A stretch of 38,663 nt of DNA from Thiomicrorhabdus sp. (GTDB lineage Bacteria > Pseudomonadota > Gammaproteobacteria > Thiomicrospirales > Thiomicrospiraceae): assembly GCA_015487015.1 (NCBI GenBank), contig WFQP01000092.1, positions 1 to 38,663 on the forward strand, read 5' to 3'. A program made the translations under genes and the position numbers. Numbering within the stretch: position 1 is the stretch's first letter; every line of letters starts with the position of its first letter. Below, piece by piece: positions 37,083-38,663 of this stretch. The notes under the pieces are model-generated. The model was given only the letters and a program-made list of their open reading frames with translations. It was not told the origin of the DNA and did not search any database.

Positions 37083-37532
37083 ATGAAACAATTCACTCAA
37101 CCATCCTTGCCCAACCAAGTGAACGTAACCCATTCTGGTCAAAAAAACCCCTACAAAAAACAGGGGGGGGGAAAATTAATAGCACTTGGATTAAGCCTTG
37201 TCCTGCTCTCTGGCTGCTCTTTCTTTCAACCTTATAAAGCCCCATTAACACAGGGAAATGTGATGACACAAGAGGCCATTGCCAGCTTGCAGGTGGGATT
37301 AGATAAAAACCAAGTGCGTGAATTACTCGGGCCTCCTTTAGGAAAAGACCCTTTTAATCCAAATCACTGGGAATATATTTTTTACAGTGCCAACACCGAC
37401 CTACACTCTGATTCAGCCAGACACTTAGTTATCTTGTTCGATGAAGACAACATGTTAAAAAGCTGGGAGAAACGTACTAAAACTATTACGCTCAAAGAGG
37501 ACAACAGTTTCCTAGGCTTAGGTTTTTTTTAA
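37083..37532 (+). CDS. bamE: Outer-membrane assembly lipoprotein BamE (SmpA/OmlA)
   Basis: BamE is a small lipoprotein of the BAM complex. The 149-residue protein has the lipobox LLSGC (lipid Cys at 45) and the SmpA/OmlA domain: QPYKAPLTQGNVMTQEAI, GLDKNQVRELLGPPLGKDPFNPNHWEYIF. The stretch before the hydrophobic signal is long (about 30 residues instead of a few) and is rich in Asn, Gln and Lys. It contains a G9 run encoding Gln-Gly-Gly-Gly at 37163-37171. The true start could therefore lie between ATG 37083 and the signal; no better ATG exists. The track start at GTG 37038 is rejected because it precedes the -10 box. fur-bamE-rnfH-ratA-smpB is a conserved neighbourhood. Confidence 0.9.
   Translation: MKQFTQPSLPNQVNVTHSGQKNPYKKQGGGKLIALGLSLVLLSGCSFFQPYKAPLTQGNVMTQEAIASLQVGLDKNQVRELLGPPLGKDPFNPNHWEYIFYSANTDLHSDSARHLVILFDEDNMLKSWEKRTKTITLKEDNSFLGLGFF
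37163..37171. repeat. G9 homopolymer in bamE
   Basis: Nine G in the coding strand just before the lipoprotein signal. A change of length not divisible by three would switch off BamE if translation starts upstream. Confidence 0.95.
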
Positions 37533-37551
37533 TACCCGATCTAAAGCCTAC

Positions 37552-37851
37552 TTACTTCCCCTCTTTTTCTTCCTTACGAGCCTGTTCAACCTGCTTACGT
37601 CGCCGATCTCTTGGATCGGCTTTCAACGGACGGTAAACCTCAATACGATCCCCCTCTCTCAATACCGTCTGGTATTCCGTTAACTTGCCAAAAATACCCA
37701 CTTTATCAATATTTACCTTCGGAAAATCAACCAACAGTTGAGACCCCTTTAAAGCCTCAAGCACCGTCGTCCCTTCCTCCACCTGCTCTGTATACAAAAA
37801 TTGCTCATCGGCTAACGCATACGCCACTTCAATTTGAATTTTATTGGCCAT
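37552..37851 (-). CDS. rnfH: RnfH family protein (RatB, UPF0125)
   Basis: This 99-residue ubiquitin-like-fold protein belongs to the RnfH/UPF0125 family, with IQIEVAYALADEQFLYTEQVEEGTTVLEAL, GIFGKLTEYQTVLREGDRIEVYRPLKADPRDRRRKQ and a charged tail. Its biochemical role is unsettled; it is often called the RatB partner of RatA. The track begins at TTG 37863, but ATG 37851 (MANKIQIEVAYA) follows GGTAGG and fits the family. It starts 14 bases after the ratA stop, so the two genes form an operon. Confidence 0.93.
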   Translation of the reverse strand: MANKIQIEVAYALADEQFLYTEQVEEGTTVLEALKGSQLLVDFPKVNIDKVGIFGKLTEYQTVLREGDRIEVYRPLKADPRDRRRKQVEQARKEEKEGK

Positions 37852-37865
37852 AATCCTACCCAACC

Positions 37866-38297
37866 CTAACCATAAATGACTTTTGCACGTTCACAAAAAG
37901 AGTCCACTAAAGTACTACTTATGTGTTCAAACACCGTACCAATGGCCATGTTTAATACCCCATTACTCACTTCAAATTCCACTTCAAACTGAATTTTACA
38001 GGCATCCACATCCAGTGGCTTAAAAACCCACTCCCCTTTAAGATGCTTAAAAGGACCCTCCAATAAGTGCATTTCAATCCGCTCTCCAACCACTAAATGG
38101 TTTTTAGTTTCAAAGGTTTGACGCAATCCAGCTTTTACAATGGTTACTTTCGCCACCATCTCACTCTCCGTCTCTGAAATCACTTCTGCTGCACCACACC
38201 ACGGTAAAAACTCAGGGTAAGCCGCCACATCATTCACTAAGTTATACATTTGCAAAGCAGAATAAGGCAATAAAGCTGTTCGGGAAATTTTTTTCAT
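37866..38297 (-). CDS. ratA: RatA, START-like / Coq10-type protein
   Basis: This 143-residue protein has a START/polyketide-cyclase-like fold: ISRTALLPYSALQMYNLVNDVAAYPEFLPWC at the N-terminus and a C-terminal helix (GTVFEHISSTLVDSFCERAK). In E. coli RatA overexpression blocks 50S-30S subunit joining. Relatives of Coq10 bind ubiquinone and assist respiration, so the ubiquinone role is an alternative. ATG 38297 was chosen over the TTG in the track. It is divergent from smpB and precedes rnfH. Confidence 0.94.
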   Translation of the reverse strand: MKKISRTALLPYSALQMYNLVNDVAAYPEFLPWCGAAEVISETESEMVAKVTIVKAGLRQTFETKNHLVVGERIEMHLLEGPFKHLKGEWVFKPLDVDACKIQFEVEFEVSNGVLNMAIGTVFEHISSTLVDSFCERAKVIYG

Positions 38298-38393
38298 CAA
38301 TCAAGTTACTCAAGCGTTAAATTTAGCGCAACCATTATAACAAAGCCGCAATCGGCTCTGAAACGATTACAAATCATTCACCTAATTTTTTCT

Positions 38394-38416
38394 CCCCCCC
38401 TTCGGTTTGTTATAAT
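38394..38416 (+). promoter_or_regulatory. smpB promoter: extended -10 with C7 run in the spacer
   Basis: TGTTATAAT is an extended -10 at 38408-38416. Seven C (38394-38400) occupy the spacer, next to a weak -35 position (TTTTCT, 38388-38393). The ATG of smpB is 31 bases downstream. Confidence 0.5.
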
Positions 38417-38447
38417 CTGTTTACTAAACTGATCACTGGCAAAAAAC

Positions 38448-38663
38448 ATGGCAAAAAAATCTAAAAACAAATCAAGCCCCAACACCATTGCACAAAACAA
38501 AAAAGCACGTTTTGATTACGCCATAGAACAAACCTACGAAGCAGGACTGTCTTTACAAGGCTGGGAAATCAAAAGTATTCGTGATGGCAAAGTTAATATT
38601 AAAGAGAGCTATATTCTCTTAAAAAACCACGAAGCTTTTTTATTTGGTGCGCAAATTCAACCC
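38448..38663 (+). CDS. smpB: SsrA-binding protein SmpB, 5' part only
   Basis: The frame runs off the window end after 72 codons and was not in the ORF track. It reads [24 protein letters not shown], then [46 protein letters not shown]. This matches the N-terminal half of SmpB, including the start of its OB-fold. SmpB binds tmRNA and delivers it to stalled ribosomes for trans-translation. The ATG lies downstream of an extended -10 promoter. The tmRNA gene (ssrA), often close by, is not visible in the window. Confidence 0.95.
   Translation, partial: MAKKSKNKSSPNTIAQNKKARFDYAIEQTYEAGLSLQGWEIKSIRDGKVNIKESYILLKNHEAFLFGAQIQP

Overview
This window looks like a chromosomal segment from a sulfur-oxidising gammaproteobacterium of the Thiomicrospira / Hydrogenovibrio / Thiomicrorhabdus type. 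The base composition is moderately AT-rich. The clues are a stand-alone soxB, a sulfate-activation gene (cysN), and a set of conserved gammaproteobacterial blocks: ygfB-pepP-ubiH-ubiI, zapA-6S RNA-ygfA, dapA-bamC, and fur/bamE/rnfH/ratA/smpB. The heat-shock genes sit in one hrcA-grpE-dnaK-dnaJ series. The genus is inferred; it cannot be proven from this sequence alone.

Layout. 1-1550 (+): the 3' part of cysN, then a membrane protein joining a DUF2061 module to a degenerate APS-kinase domain. 1672-9954 (-): soxB (Tat-exported thiosulfohydrolase), purL, bamC and dapA. 10131-12075 (+): a Bcp-type peroxiredoxin and a PIN-PhoH ATPase. 12169-18621 (-): a LysR regulator, then the run ygfB, pepP, ubiH, ubiI and a voltage-gated-type K+ channel. 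18701-20256 (+): zapA, 6S RNA, ygfA and a small two-helix membrane protein. 20307-26655 (-): an HD-GYP response regulator overlapping a 1776-residue BvgS-like hybrid histidine kinase with four periplasmic sensor domains. 26925-27869 (+): a YlqF/RbgA-type GTPase. 27958-33777 (-): hrcA, grpE, dnaK, dnaJ and dapB. 33915-36508 (+): nadK and recN. 36529-36939 (-): fur. 37083-37532 (+): bamE. 37552-38297 (-): ratA and rnfH. 38448-end (+): the start of smpB.

Most genes are housekeeping: lysine/peptidoglycan precursor synthesis, purines, ubiquinone, outer-membrane assembly, chaperones, repair and ribosome work. The lifestyle-specific parts are soxB, the cysN neighbourhood and the signalling pair. I see no phage, CRISPR array, tRNA, rRNA or intact insertion sequence. 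I do see two MITE-like inverted repeats, one with a partial relative elsewhere in the window.

The most unusual signals are these. (1) There are 14 G:C homopolymer runs of 7-11 bases, far more than expected. They lie inside soxB, ubiI, ubiH, pepP, ygfA, the hybrid kinase (twice), dnaK and bamE, and in the predicted promoter spacers of dapA and smpB. (2) A sensor kinase carries four Venus-flytrap domains, two of them a clear internal duplication. (3) A CIRCE-like operator with symmetric base changes sits upstream of hrcA. (4) A DUF2061/APS-kinase fusion has a broken P-loop. (5) A small dispersed repeat abuts the 6S RNA promoter. Several start codons in the supplied track (dapA, ygfB, zapA, dapB, dnaJ, bamE, rnfH, ratA, kinase) are corrected here.
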